Shown piece after piece: positions 7,578 to 15,963 of a stretch of 64,000 nt of DNA. Numbering within the stretch: the stretch's first letter is position 1; the number at the start of each line of letters is the position of its first letter. The stretch is from the NCBI RefSeq assembly GCF_004217145.1, contig NZ_SHKR01000012.1:186001-250000 (forward strand), given 5' to 3'. Made by a program: the position numbers and the translations under genes. Origin of the DNA: Kribbella rubisoli (GTDB taxonomy: Bacteria > Actinomycetota > Actinomycetes > Propionibacteriales > Kribbellaceae). The notes under the pieces were generated by a model that ran no database searches, was not told where the DNA came from, and saw only the letters and a list, made by a program, of their open reading frames with translations.

Positions 7578-10010
7578 ATGCGCGCGCTCACGGTAGAAGA
7601 GGCCCGGCAACGGGCGGCAGACCTGGACCTGCGGTCGTACGAGGTCGCGTTCGACCTCACCGGCTCCGGGGACACGTTCGTCACGACCAGCCGGATCCGC
7701 TTCGGGGCCACGAGCAGCACGAGTTGGGTCGACGTGAAGCCCGAGCGGCTGATCAGCGTCGTAGTCAATGGTGAAGCACTGGATGTCGGCGCGCTGGACG
7801 GCGGCCGCTTCCCGCTCGCCGGGCTGACGGCCGAGAACGAGCTCGTCGTGACTGCTGAGCTCAAGTACTCCGCGGACGGCGAGGGCCTGGTCCGATCCGT
7901 CGACGCCGCCGACGGGCGCGTCTACACGTACGGCATGTCGTCGCTGGAGTCCGCCCCGCGGTACTTCCCCTGCTTCGACCAACCCGATCTCAAGGCGCCG
8001 TACACCATGACGGTGAAATGCCCCGAGGACTGGGTTGTCCTGGGCAACGGCGCCGCCACGCGGACCGCGCCAGGGGAGTGGGTGCTCGCCGAGACCAAGC
8101 CACTGTCGACGTACTTCGTCACCCTCGTCGCCGGCCCGTACCACCTGACCCGCAGCGAGTACGACGGGATCCCGCTCGGGCTCGCCTGCCGGCAATCGCT
8201 GCAGGAGCACCTGGAACGCGACGCCGAGGATTTGTTCCGGTCCACCCGGGAAGCCTTCGACGCGTATCACGGGATGTTCCGGCAGCGGTACCCGTTCGGC
8301 GAGTACTGGCAGGTGTTCGTGCCGGACTTCAACCTCGGCGCGATGGAGAACCCGGGCTGTGTCACGGTCTCGGACGACCTCGTGTTCCGCGGGCCGGTGA
8401 CCGAGGCCGAACGCAGTACCCGCTCGCGTGTGCTGGTGCACGAGATGGCGCACATGTGGTTCGGCGACCTGGTCACGATGAAGTGGTGGAACGACATGTG
8501 GCTGAACGAGTCGTTCGCCGAATACATGGCGCACCGGGTGTCGGAGGACGCGACCAGCTACGGCGGCAACTGGACGGATTTCGCGTTCGTGCGGAAGTGG
8601 TGGGGGCTGCAGACGGACCAGAGCAGCTCGACGCATCCGGTCGCACCGGACAGTCTGAAGGATGCGCGGCAGTCGCTGGACGACTTCGACGGGATCTCCT
8701 ATGCCAAGGGCGCGGCGGTCTTGAAGCAGTTGGCGAAGTACCTCGGGGATGACGTCTTCCTCAAGGGGGTCAACGCGCATCTCGAGGCCCACGAGTACGG
8801 GAACGCGGAGCTGGGTGAGTTCATCCAGAAGTTGACCGAGGCCGGTGCGCGGGACCTGGACGCGTGGTCGGAGCAATGGCTGCGTACGTCGGGGTTGGAC
8901 ACGATCTCCGTCGAGCGGACGGATTCCGGCGTTGTCCTGCATCGGACGAGCCCTGATGACTCACGGCGGCTGCACAAGTTGAGTGTCGGTGGGTACGCCG
9001 CCGAGGGGTCGGCAACGTTGGTCGATGTGGTGCTGGCCGGGGACTCCGCAGAAGTTGCGCTGAGCAACGATGTGGTGATCGCGGACGCGAACGACGACAC
9101 CTGGGTGAAGATTCGGCTGGACGCCGTCAGTCTGGCAAACCTGCCGGAGGTGCTGCCGAAGATCGCGGACAGCACTACCCGTGCGGTGGTCTGGAACTCG
9201 ATCCGGGACTCGGTCGCGGATGCCGAGTTGGATCCCCGGCGGGCGCTCGAGCTGTTCGTTGCTGCTCTTCCGGAGGAGGACAGCGATATCGCGGTCGGCT
9301 CGTTGGCGCAGTGGCTGGAGGCGCGGGTGCTCGGGCGCTACCTGGACTACGAGCAGCACCGCGGGCCGGTGGCCGATGCACTCGGCAACAAGCTGACGAC
9401 CACAGCGCCGGGAAGCAGCTTGCAGCTGATTGTCGCGCGGACGTTCGTCGCGACGACGGATGATGCCGATCTGCTGAGGTCCTGGCTCAACGGTGCTGGT
9501 CCGGACGGTCTGGTCGTCGATGCCGATCTGCGGTGGGCGATCGTGCTCCGGCTGGTCCGTCTCGGCGCGTTCGGTGCGGCCGAGATCGACGCCGAGCTGG
9601 CCCGGGACAAGTCCACGGAAGGAGTGACGCACGCGGCCCGCTGCCGGGCGGCACTGCCCGACGGCAAGGAAGCGGCCTGGGCCCGGATCATGACCGACCC
9701 GGCGATCGGCGTACAGGAACTGCTCGCCACCGCGGACGGGTTCTGGCATCCGTCGCAGAGCGCCATCACCGCGCCGTACGTGCAGCGGTTCTTCACCGAC
9801 ATCGCGCGGACCGCGGAGATCCGGGCCGGCATGGTCGTCGGCCTGACCGCGAGCAGGATCGCCCCGAGGTACGCGATCGACGAGCAGCTGATCGCGCCGG
9901 CCGAGGCGCTGATCGCGGACGAGAGCGTGTCGCCGGGCATCCGCCGGCAGACTGCCAACTTCCTCGACGACCTGCGCCGGGCCGTGGCGGTGCGCCGGAC
10001 GTTCGGCTGA
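7578..10010 (+). CDS. pepN: Aminopeptidase N (M1 metallopeptidase)
   Basis: Zinc aminopeptidase of 810 residues that removes N-terminal amino acids from peptides in the cytoplasm. The exopeptidase motif GAMEN is at about 254-258. The zinc site HEMAH is at 288-292, with the third ligand Glu311 in NESFAEY; an ERAP1-like helical C-terminal domain follows. Length matches actinobacterial PepN (~830-860) closely. The start is taken at the ATG at 7578 because a TAGCGT -10 box (7565-7570) lies 7 nt before it, a leaderless layout; a GTG nine bases upstream is the alternative. It ends 3 bp from the convergent sigma factor gene. Confidence 0.95.
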   Translation: MRALTVEEARQRAADLDLRSYEVAFDLTGSGDTFVTTSRIRFGATSSTSWVDVKPERLISVVVNGEALDVGALDGGRFPLAGLTAENELVVTAELKYSADGEGLVRSVDAADGRVYTYGMSSLESAPRYFPCFDQPDLKAPYTMTVKCPEDWVVLGNGAATRTAPGEWVLAETKPLSTYFVTLVAGPYHLTRSEYDGIPLGLACRQSLQEHLERDAEDLFRSTREAFDAYHGMFRQRYPFGEYWQVFVPDFNLGAMENPGCVTVSDDLVFRGPVTEAERSTRSRVLVHEMAHMWFGDLVTMKWWNDMWLNESFAEYMAHRVSEDATSYGGNWTDFAFVRKWWGLQTDQSSSTHPVAPDSLKDARQSLDDFDGISYAKGAAVLKQLAKYLGDDVFLKGVNAHLEAHEYGNAELGEFIQKLTEAGARDLDAWSEQWLRTSGLDTISVERTDSGVVLHRTSPDDSRRLHKLSVGGYAAEGSATLVDVVLAGDSAEVALSNDVVIADANDDTWVKIRLDAVSLANLPEVLPKIADSTTRAVVWNSIRDSVADAELDPRRALELFVAALPEEDSDIAVGSLAQWLEARVLGRYLDYEQHRGPVADALGNKLTTTAPGSSLQLIVARTFVATTDDADLLRSWLNGAGPDGLVVDADLRWAIVLRLVRLGAFGAAEIDAELARDKSTEGVTHAARCRAALPDGKEAAWARIMTDPAIGVQELLATADGFWHPSQSAITAPYVQRFFTDIARTAEIRAGMVVGLTASRIAPRYAIDEQLIAPAEALIADESVSPGIRRQTANFLDDLRRAVAVRRTFG

Positions 10011-10013
10011 GGC

Positions 10014-10553
10014 CTAGCGGACGGTGAGACGTTCCGCGACGGCCTTGCGGGCCTGGTGGATCCGGGCCTTCACGGTGCCGAGCGGTACGTCGAGCTCGTC
10101 GGCGATCTCGGCGTACGACAGCGCGCCGAGGTCGCGCAGTACCAGCGGCTGGACGAGCTGTGGGTGGCTGGACTCGAGCGCCTCGAGGGCCTCCAGCAGG
10201 TCGAGGCGGGAGCCGGCGATCACCGACGTGGTGCGTGGATCGACCGACTCCGGCAGCACCTCGGCGGACTGCTCGACCGCGCGGCGCTTCAGCGACCGGT
10301 AGGTCTGGCGGGCCTGGTTGGTGGCCACGATCGTCACCCAGCCGGCGAAGCTGCCGGTGCCCTTGAAGGTGTGCACCTTGTTGGCGACCTGCAGCAAGGT
10401 GTCCTGGACCGCCTCCTCGGCGTCCTCGCGGTAGGGGAGGAATTTCGCCACCCGCCGCTGCACCTGCGGCCGGATCGCCTGCAGGAGTTGTGGAAGCACT
10501 GTCTTGTCCCCCGACGCCGCGCGGGCCGCGAGTTCTTCCAACTCCTCGGTCAT
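10014..10553 (-). CDS. ECF-type RNA polymerase sigma factor
   Basis: A 179-residue sigma-70 family factor with only regions 2 and 4. Region 2 spans about 22-90 (YREDAEEAVQDTLLQVANKV and SFAGWVTIVATNQAR), and region 4 is the C-terminal HTH (LGALSYAEIADELDVPLGTVKARIHQARK). This is the ECF layout used for envelope or stress responses. No anti-sigma gene adjoins; instead a membrane Ser/Thr kinase starts 52 bp away on the other strand, and kinase-regulated ECF factors are known, so a functional link is possible but not shown. GGGGGAG precedes the ATG. Confidence 0.9.
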   Translation of the reverse strand: MTEELEELAARAASGDKTVLPQLLQAIRPQVQRRVAKFLPYREDAEEAVQDTLLQVANKVHTFKGTGSFAGWVTIVATNQARQTYRSLKRRAVEQSAEVLPESVDPRTTSVIAGSRLDLLEALEALESSHPQLVQPLVLRDLGALSYAEIADELDVPLGTVKARIHQARKAVAERLTVR

Positions 10554-10605
10554 GCTCCCCCTTTTGAGCCCCGTTTGAGCTCAGTTGTGGTCGACAATAG
10601 CCCGG

Positions 10606-11643
10606 ATGGATGTCATCGGGCGGTACCGGTTACGGGACAAGATCGGCGCGGGCGCGTTCGCGACAGTCTGGCGGGGTTACGACGACGACCTGGATGTCGA
10701 CGTCGCCGTCAAGGTCCTCGCGGACAACTGGGCGTCGCGCGCCGACGTGCGCGAACGCTTCCTGTCCGAGGCGCGCCTGATGCGCCGGATCGCCAGCGAC
10801 CGGGTCGTCCGGGTCTTCGACCTGGGCAAGCTCGACGACGGCCGCCCGTACTTCGTGATGGACTACATCGGCGGCGGCACGCTCGGCGACGTACTGCGCC
10901 AAGGACCGCTGGATGCCGTGGACGCGCTGTGGTGGGGCGCGGACCTGGCCCATGCTGTGGCCGCGCTGCACAGCGAAGGCGTCGTGCATCGCGATGTCAC
11001 CCCGGCGAACCTGCTGCTCCGACCGGGTGACGAGTCCGGCGGCGGCACCCATCGGATCGTGCTTGCCGACCTGGGCCTGGCGAAACGGGCCGCGGAGGCC
11101 TCGGGACTCACGCAGGCCGTCGGTACGCCGTCGTACATGGCGCCCGAGCAGGGTCGCGGCGACGGCGGCTTCGACGAGCGAGCGGATATCTACGCGATCG
11201 GCGCGGTCACCTTCGCGCTGATCACCGGGCATCCGCCGTACGTCGCGGGCTCGATCGGCGAGGTGCTGAACCGCGACCCGGACCTGCCGCCGCCGAGCCT
11301 GCGCTCGGTGCTGCACGACTCGGTCGGACCGCTCGACGACATCTTCGGGCGGGCGCTGGCCTATCGCGTCGACGACCGCTGGGAGCGCGCGGACACGCTG
11401 GCCGAGCGGTTCGAGGCGGAGGCGTACCGGCTCGAGCAGGAGGCCCCGCTGCGCGCCGAGGAGCGCACCGAGATCACCGACGAAGACCCGGACGCGACGG
11501 TCGCGACGGTCGCGACGGTCGCGACGGACGCGACGGACGCGACGGTACGGCGACGCCGCCGGACGCGGATGTGGTTCCTGCTGGCGTTGCCGGTCGTTTT
11601 CGTTGCAGCAGGTGTCGGCGGCTGGTTCCTGTTCGGGCGATGA
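10606..11643 (+). CDS. Membrane Ser/Thr protein kinase
   Basis: A Hanks-type kinase of 345 residues. The kinase domain (about 1-265) has the glycine loop GAGAFA, the lysine in VAVKVL, the catalytic loop HRDVTPAN (128-135), a DLG in place of DFG, and the activation segment GTPSYMAPEQ. The usual lysine of HRDxKxxN is threonine here, a variant also met in other bacterial kinases. A linker with six copies of a three-residue repeat (A-T-V/D, about 297-314) leads to a single transmembrane helix at about 322-343 that ends the protein, so no extracellular sensor domain exists. It diverges from an ECF sigma gene. The ATG at 10606 opens directly with the kinase fold. Confidence 0.9.
   Translation: MDVIGRYRLRDKIGAGAFATVWRGYDDDLDVDVAVKVLADNWASRADVRERFLSEARLMRRIASDRVVRVFDLGKLDDGRPYFVMDYIGGGTLGDVLRQGPLDAVDALWWGADLAHAVAALHSEGVVHRDVTPANLLLRPGDESGGGTHRIVLADLGLAKRAAEASGLTQAVGTPSYMAPEQGRGDGGFDERADIYAIGAVTFALITGHPPYVAGSIGEVLNRDPDLPPPSLRSVLHDSVGPLDDIFGRALAYRVDDRWERADTLAERFEAEAYRLEQEAPLRAEERTEITDEDPDATVATVATVATDATDATVRRRRRTRMWFLLALPVVFVAAGVGGWFLFGR
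11494..11547 (+). repeat. Six tandem 9-bp repeats in kinase linker
   Basis: The unit GCGACGGTC (or GCGACGGAC/GTA) occurs six times without interruption and encodes Ala-Thr-Val/Asp. The unit is a multiple of three, so copy-number changes alter linker length and not frame. Confidence 0.95.
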
Positions 11644-11660
11644 CTCCGTAGAGTGGCCAT

Positions 11661-12260
11661 ATGGCTACTCTCTGCAGTCTTGCGGTGACTCTCGCCTTGC
11701 TCGCCCCCATCAATGCTCAACCGATTGCCACCTATGCGTGCCGGGCGAACACCAAGTTCGGCCAGCACACCGTGTCGCTGCGTCAGGCCGTGAACGCCAC
11801 CGCCCCGGTCACCGTCCGGCCGAACACCCGCTTCACCGTCGCCGTCGACCTCCAGCCCGGGTCGCTCCCCAGCGAGGTCAAGGGCTTCAAGCTCCAAGAG
11901 GTCCGCGACCTGGCGCTCCGCGTGCCGGTGCCCGCCAACTCGTCGTACATCAGCGCGAAAGTGTCCGGCGGCTTCGGCCTCAACTCCACCCCCACCGCGC
12001 AACTCGACGGCACCGACGTCGTGATCAAGGTCCCCGGCCCGATCCCCGGCGGCGCCAACTACGAACTCCCGACCCTCGCCGTCCGCCTCAAGTCCGGCCG
12101 CCGCGGCACCACCGTCGAAACCAGACTCAAAGGCACCAGTTACGACGACCCCGGTCTCACCCTGCAGGCCAAGATCAAGTGGAAGTTCCTCACCACCACC
12201 GCCCCCGTAGCCTGCTACCCCGACCCGAATCCGACCCTCACCACAACCGTCATCCGCTAG
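11661..12260 (+). CDS. Small secreted protein of actinobacterial family
   Basis: A 199-residue protein with a signal peptide (hydrophobic stretch to about residue 19, cleavage near INAQP) and two Cys residues near the ends (YACRAN and ACYPDP) that could form a disulphide. The middle is a beta-rich domain with VPANSSYISAKVSGG and VPGPIPGGANYELP. I recall similar secreted actinobacterial proteins annotated loosely as dehydratase or cyclase, but no active site is visible, so I give no function. A leaderless promoter is clear: TAGAGT at 11649-11654, six nt before the ATG and only a few bases after the kinase stop. Confidence 0.75.
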   Translation: MATLCSLAVTLALLAPINAQPIATYACRANTKFGQHTVSLRQAVNATAPVTVRPNTRFTVAVDLQPGSLPSEVKGFKLQEVRDLALRVPVPANSSYISAKVSGGFGLNSTPTAQLDGTDVVIKVPGPIPGGANYELPTLAVRLKSGRRGTTVETRLKGTSYDDPGLTLQAKIKWKFLTTTAPVACYPDPNPTLTTTVIR

Positions 12261-12270
12261 CCCCACCCAC

Positions 12271-12349
12271 CGAGTCGTGCAAGAAGGCGACCCCCCTCCC
12301 GCCGAGTCGTGAATCCCGGTCCGCAGATGCAGCCCAAATCCACGACTCG
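12271..12349. repeat. CGAGTCGTG repeats, two direct and one inverted
   Basis: The 9-mer CGAGTCGTG is at 12271-12279 and 12303-12311, and its reverse complement CACGACTCG at 12341-12349. The second and third copies could form a hairpin with a 29-nt loop downstream of the secreted-protein gene. Confidence 0.75.
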
Positions 12350-12438
12350 ACGGAAGAGGACGCCTGGCGTTCCGGGCGGTGGACGGGTTTGGACCGGTCC
12401 GTGGGTTGTAGGGCCGGAGGGGCTGGTCGGAGGGGGGC

Positions 12439-12554
12439 GAGACAGGAAAAGGCGGCTGGAGACAAGAAATGGGGTCCGGGGACCTGAAATAACATGTCTC
12501 CAGACCCCGCAGTGTGTCTCCGCCCACCGCAGACTGTCTCAGTCCCCGATCGAA
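12439..12554. repeat. Array of six units phased at 20 bp
   Basis: GAGACA starts at 12439 and 12459 and a related GGGACC at 12479, each followed by a purine-rich GAAA stretch. After 16 nt the reverse complement TGTCTC starts at 12495, 12515 and 12535. Spacing within each half is exactly 20 bp. A 9-bp perfect inverted repeat (CTGGAGACA at 12456-12464, TGTCTCCAG at 12495-12503) ties the halves together. Confidence 0.85.
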
Positions 12555-12641
12555 CGAGCCACTCGACCGATCCACATGACTCCGTGTCCACACCAGCCGG
12601 AGACGAACCACAGTCCCCCAAACACCAAACGCAGAAGCGGT

Positions 12642-13655
12642 TCAGTAAACGACTGTGATTCGTTCCGCGGGCGGGTCGATCCGGACCTGGCCGCCGTACG
12701 GAAGCACGAACTGCGGGTCCGTGTGCCCGATGTCGAGGCCCTTCACGACCACGGCGGTGGGGTTGTACTCCGCGAGCGCCCGATCGACGGCGAGGTACTG
12801 GCCGGTGACGTAGCTGAAGGACTGCTCCGGCGTCATCTCCTGGAAGAGCGACCTGGACTTCGGGCGCCCCCACAGAACCGCGTCGAAGCGTTCGAGCAGG
12901 CCGCGTTCGCCGAGGTTGCGGAGCACCCGGTAGACGTCCTCGGACGTCGGCATCTCTTCGCTGGTCTCGCCGAAGAACACCCCGCTGTACGACTCGGTCG
13001 GGAGCATCCAGCGGTTCGCGGACAGTTGCCAGTCGAGGATCTCGACGCAGCCGCCCCAGAGCTTCCCGCTGACCGTCTGCGTGCCGCTCCACGTCCACCC
13101 GGTGCCCGGGAACAGCGGCGGCTCGGTCTCGAGGTTCTCCGGGACCGCCCAGTCGTGGTCGACGTCGGTCCACCCCTCGGCCGGCGTCAGGTCGAACTCG
13201 CCGCCGGTGAACATTGCCGCCCGCAACGATCGCTCGGTGTCCGGGTGCAGCGCGCCGCCGCGGCCGAACTGCACCATCACGCTGCCGCCGTGGAAGGCCG
13301 GCAAACCCAACGTGTGCAGGAAGTTGAGCAGATTCGTGTTGTCGCTGTACCCGAAGAACGGCTTCGGATCCGCCTGGAAGACGGCCGGGTCCAGATACTT
13401 CAGCACGGTCAGCTGGTCGTCGCCGCCGATGCTCGCGAACACCGCGCGGATCGACGGATCCGACCACGCCTCGTGCAGATCGTCGGCCCGCTCCTGCGGC
13501 GTGGACCGGAGCTTCCGGGTCGTCGGATACTCGACCGGCTCGAGCCCGAAGTCGTCGCGCAGCCGGCGCAGCCCCAGCTCGTAAGGGCCGGGGAAGATCT
13601 CCGGCAGACCCCGGGACGGCGAGACGATCGCGACCCGGTCACCTGGCTTCAGCAA
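12642..13655 (-). CDS. S66-family peptidase (LD-carboxypeptidase/MccF-like)
   Basis: A 337-residue cytoplasmic serine peptidase of family S66. The N-terminal LKPGDRVAIVSPSRG and the GYSDNTNLL segment carrying the nucleophilic Ser are diagnostic; the Glu and His of the triad should be in the C-terminal domain (VVVKGLDIGHTDPQF). S66 enzymes either trim L,D-bonds of recycled murein tetrapeptides or hydrolyse microcin C-type toxins; the sequence looks nearer to the MccF-like branch, but I cannot separate the two without an alignment. The start is a TTG at 13655 with GGAG about nine nt upstream, 4 nt after the stop of the short aldehyde dehydrogenase homologue, so it is probably cotranscribed with the deoC unit. 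Confidence 0.82.
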   Translation of the reverse strand: MLKPGDRVAIVSPSRGLPEIFPGPYELGLRRLRDDFGLEPVEYPTTRKLRSTPQERADDLHEAWSDPSIRAVFASIGGDDQLTVLKYLDPAVFQADPKPFFGYSDNTNLLNFLHTLGLPAFHGGSVMVQFGRGGALHPDTERSLRAAMFTGGEFDLTPAEGWTDVDHDWAVPENLETEPPLFPGTGWTWSGTQTVSGKLWGGCVEILDWQLSANRWMLPTESYSGVFFGETSEEMPTSEDVYRVLRNLGERGLLERFDAVLWGRPKSRSLFQEMTPEQSFSYVTGQYLAVDRALAEYNPTAVVVKGLDIGHTDPQFVLPYGGQVRIDPPAERITVVY

Positions 13656-13659
13656 GGAT

Positions 13660-14532
13660 TCAGACTCCGATCGGGTGCCAGACGGTCTTCAGTTCGAGGT
13701 ACTGCGTGAGCCGCGACATGCCCTGGTCCGCGGACCAGTCCTCCTCGGCGGGACGGCGTACCCGCTTGAGGTTGTCGGCCGCGGCGATCTCGAGCTCGGT
13801 CGCCTCCTCGGGATCGACGATCCCGCACAGGTCGATCGCGTTGACGTCCATGTGCGAGGCCAGCCACGGGCCGACCTCGGACGCCGAACCGGTGAGGATG
13901 TTGACCACCCCACCCGGTACGTCGGAGGTCGCCATCACCTCGCCCAACGTGATCGCCGGCAGCGGGCGCTCGAACGACGAGACCGCGACCACCGTGTTAC
14001 CGGACACGATCGCGGGCGCGATCACGCTGGTCAGGCCGAGCAGGCTGGAGTCCTGCGGCGCGAGCACCGCGACCACACCGGTTGCCTCGGGCAACGAGAA
14101 GTCGAAGTACGGCCCGGCGACCGGGTTGCTGGAGCCGACCACCTGGGCGAGCTTGTCGGCCCACCCGGCGTACCAGACCCAGCGGTCGATCGACTCGTCG
14201 ACGACCGCACGGGCCTTGGAGATCGACAGCCCTTCGGACGCGGACACCTCGGCGCTGAACTGCTGGTGCCGGCCCTCCATCACCTCGGCGATGCGGTAGA
14301 GCACCTGGCCGCGGTTGTACGCCGTCCGCCCGTGCCAGCCGGTGAACGCCTTGCGGGCCGCCACCACGGCGTCGCGAGCGTCCTTGCGGGAGGCCTGCGA
14401 CGCGTTGGCGAGAAACTTGCCCTTGGCATTGGACACGACGTACGACCGGCCCGATTCGCTGCGCGGGAAGGCGCCGCCGATGTAGAGCTTGTAGGTCTTG
14501 CGCACTTCAAGCCTCTGGGTCTCAGTGGGCAA
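13660..14532 (-). CDS. Truncated aldehyde dehydrogenase homologue (no catalytic Cys)
   Basis: A 290-residue member of the aldehyde dehydrogenase superfamily that covers only the cofactor-binding N-terminal half (typical enzymes are 450-500 residues). YKLYIGGAFPRSESGRSY at the start, VVAARKAFTGWHGRTAYNRGQVLYRIAE and a Rossmann region PGGVVNILTGSASEVGPWLASH are recognisable. The usual TGS motif with the Cys nucleophile and the Glu base are absent, so it should not oxidise aldehydes by itself. I recall the same short gene beside deoC and a full aldehyde dehydrogenase in other actinobacteria, arguing against decay. The start is a TTG with GGAGG six nt upstream, overlapping the previous gene by 11 bp; a GTG at 14505 is the alternative. 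Confidence 0.8.
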   Translation of the reverse strand: MPTETQRLEVRKTYKLYIGGAFPRSESGRSYVVSNAKGKFLANASQASRKDARDAVVAARKAFTGWHGRTAYNRGQVLYRIAEVMEGRHQQFSAEVSASEGLSISKARAVVDESIDRWVWYAGWADKLAQVVGSSNPVAGPYFDFSLPEATGVVAVLAPQDSSLLGLTSVIAPAIVSGNTVVAVSSFERPLPAITLGEVMATSDVPGGVVNILTGSASEVGPWLASHMDVNAIDLCGIVDPEEATELEIAAADNLKRVRRPAEEDWSADQGMSRLTQYLELKTVWHPIGV

Positions 14533-15958
14533 GGTAGGCCTCCAAGCCGTGGCGACCGCCCTCGCGGCCGTAGCCCGACTCCTTGTACCCGCCGAACGGC
14601 GAGGTCGGGTCGAAGCGGTTGAACGTGTTCGCCCAGACGACGCCGGCGCGCAGCTGGTTCGCCATCCAGAGGATCCGCGATCCCTTGTCGGTCCAGATCC
14701 CGGCGGACAGGCCGAACGGCGTGTTGTTCGCCTTCTCGACCGCCTCCTGCGGAGTACGGAAGGTCAGCACGGACAGCACCGGGCCGAAGATCTCCTCGCG
14801 GGCGATCCGGTGCGCCTGCGACACCCCGGTGAAGACGGTCGGCGGGAACCAGTAGCCGTGGGCCGGCAGCTCGCACTCCGGCGACCAGCGCTCGGCGCCC
14901 TCGTCCTCGCCGATCTGCGACAGCTCGCGGATCTTGGCCAGCTGGGCGGCGGAGTTGATCGCGCCGATGTCGGTGTTCTTGTCCAGCGGGTCGCCGACGC
15001 GCAGCGTGCCCATTCGGCGCTTCAGTCGCGCGAGGACCTCGTCGTACACACTCTCCTGGACCAGCAGCCGTGAGCCCGCGCAGCAGACGTGGCCCTGGTT
15101 GAAGAAGATGCCGTTGACGATGCCCTCGATGGTCTGGTCGATCGGCGCGTCCTCGAAGACGATGTTCGCCGCCTTGCCGCCGAGCTCGAGCGTGACCGCC
15201 TTGTGCGTGCCCGCGACCGATTTGGCGATCGCCCGGCCGACCTCGGTCGAACCGGTGAACGCGACCTTGTCGACGCCCTCGTGCTCGACCAGCGCCTGCC
15301 CGGTCCGGCCCGCGCCGGTGACGATGTTCACCACGCCCGGCGGCAGATCGGCCTGCTGGCAGATCTCCGCGAACGCCAGCGCGGTCAGCGGAGTCGTCTC
15401 GGCCGGCTTCAGCACGACCGTATTGCCGGCCGCCAGCGCCGGGGCGATCTTCCACGCCAGCATGAGCATCGGGAAGTTCCACGGGATCACCTGGCCCGCG
15501 ACGCCCCACGGCTGCGGGTCGTCGCCGACACCGGCGTACTCGAGCTTGTCCGCCCAGCCCGCGTAGTAGAAGAAGTGCGCCGCCACCAACGGGATGTCGA
15601 CGTCGCGGGACTCGCGGATCGGCTTGCCGTTGTCGAGCGACTCCAGCACCGCCAGCTCACGCGAACGCTCCTGGATCAGCCGCGCGATCCGGAACAGGTA
15701 CTTCGCCCTGTCCTTTCCGCTCATCGGGCCCCAGACCTTCTCGAAAGCCTTGCGGGCCGCCCTCACCGCCTTGTCCACATCGGCCGGTCCAGCCTCGCTG
15801 ACCTCGGCGAGCACCTCTTCGGAGGCGGGGGACACGGTCTTGAACGGCTTGCCGTCCGTCGCGTCGGTGAACTGCCCGTTGATGAACAGTCCGTACGACG
15901 ACTTGATGTCGACGATCGCCCGCGATTCGGGGGCCGGTGCGTACTCGAATCTGCTCAT
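14522..15958 (-). CDS. Aldehyde dehydrogenase (deoC-linked)
   Basis: A 478-residue NAD(P)-dependent aldehyde dehydrogenase. The Rossmann loop VAFTGSTEVGRAIA, the general base Glu in LELGGKAANIVF and the catalytic Cys in FFNQGHVCCAGSR are all present, as is the terminal PFGGYKESGYGREGG. It lies directly after deoC, 5 nt from its stop. Deoxyribose-phosphate aldolase releases acetaldehyde, and a linked aldehyde dehydrogenase would convert this to acetate or acetyl-CoA, completing deoxyribose use; that assignment of substrate is from context. No CoA-binding signature is obvious. The short homologue downstream may be a non-catalytic partner. Confidence 0.9.
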   Translation of the reverse strand: MSRFEYAPAPESRAIVDIKSSYGLFINGQFTDATDGKPFKTVSPASEEVLAEVSEAGPADVDKAVRAARKAFEKVWGPMSGKDRAKYLFRIARLIQERSRELAVLESLDNGKPIRESRDVDIPLVAAHFFYYAGWADKLEYAGVGDDPQPWGVAGQVIPWNFPMLMLAWKIAPALAAGNTVVLKPAETTPLTALAFAEICQQADLPPGVVNIVTGAGRTGQALVEHEGVDKVAFTGSTEVGRAIAKSVAGTHKAVTLELGGKAANIVFEDAPIDQTIEGIVNGIFFNQGHVCCAGSRLLVQESVYDEVLARLKRRMGTLRVGDPLDKNTDIGAINSAAQLAKIRELSQIGEDEGAERWSPECELPAHGYWFPPTVFTGVSQAHRIAREEIFGPVLSVLTFRTPQEAVEKANNTPFGLSAGIWTDKGSRILWMANQLRAGVVWANTFNRFDPTSPFGGYKESGYGREGGRHGLEAYLAH

Positions 15959-15963
15959 GCCTG

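Larger units (their letters stand above)
12261..12641. other. 381-bp non-coding gap with phased repeats
   Basis: No credible gene is visible between the secreted-protein gene and the S66 peptidase, which run toward each other. The gap contains three copies of CGAGTCGTG (two direct, one inverted) in its first 90 bp and six 20-bp-phased repeat units at 12439-12554, both listed separately. A 10-bp palindrome GGACCGGTCC also occurs around 12393. No U-rich terminator was seen. Confidence 0.7.

Noticed and set aside
7167..8942. A 591-codon minus-strand frame opposite pepN
   Set aside because: Low-complexity Arg/Val/His composition and full overlap with the strongly supported aminopeptidase gene.
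12439..12554. CRISPR array
   Set aside because: The phased units are only 6-12 bp conserved with 20-bp spacing and change orientation midway; no cas genes are present.
13660..14532. Frameshifted pseudogene of a full aldehyde dehydrogenase
   Set aside because: No downstream sequence in any frame restores the missing catalytic half; the S66 peptidase starts 4 nt later, and a similar short gene is recalled in other actinobacterial deoC clusters.
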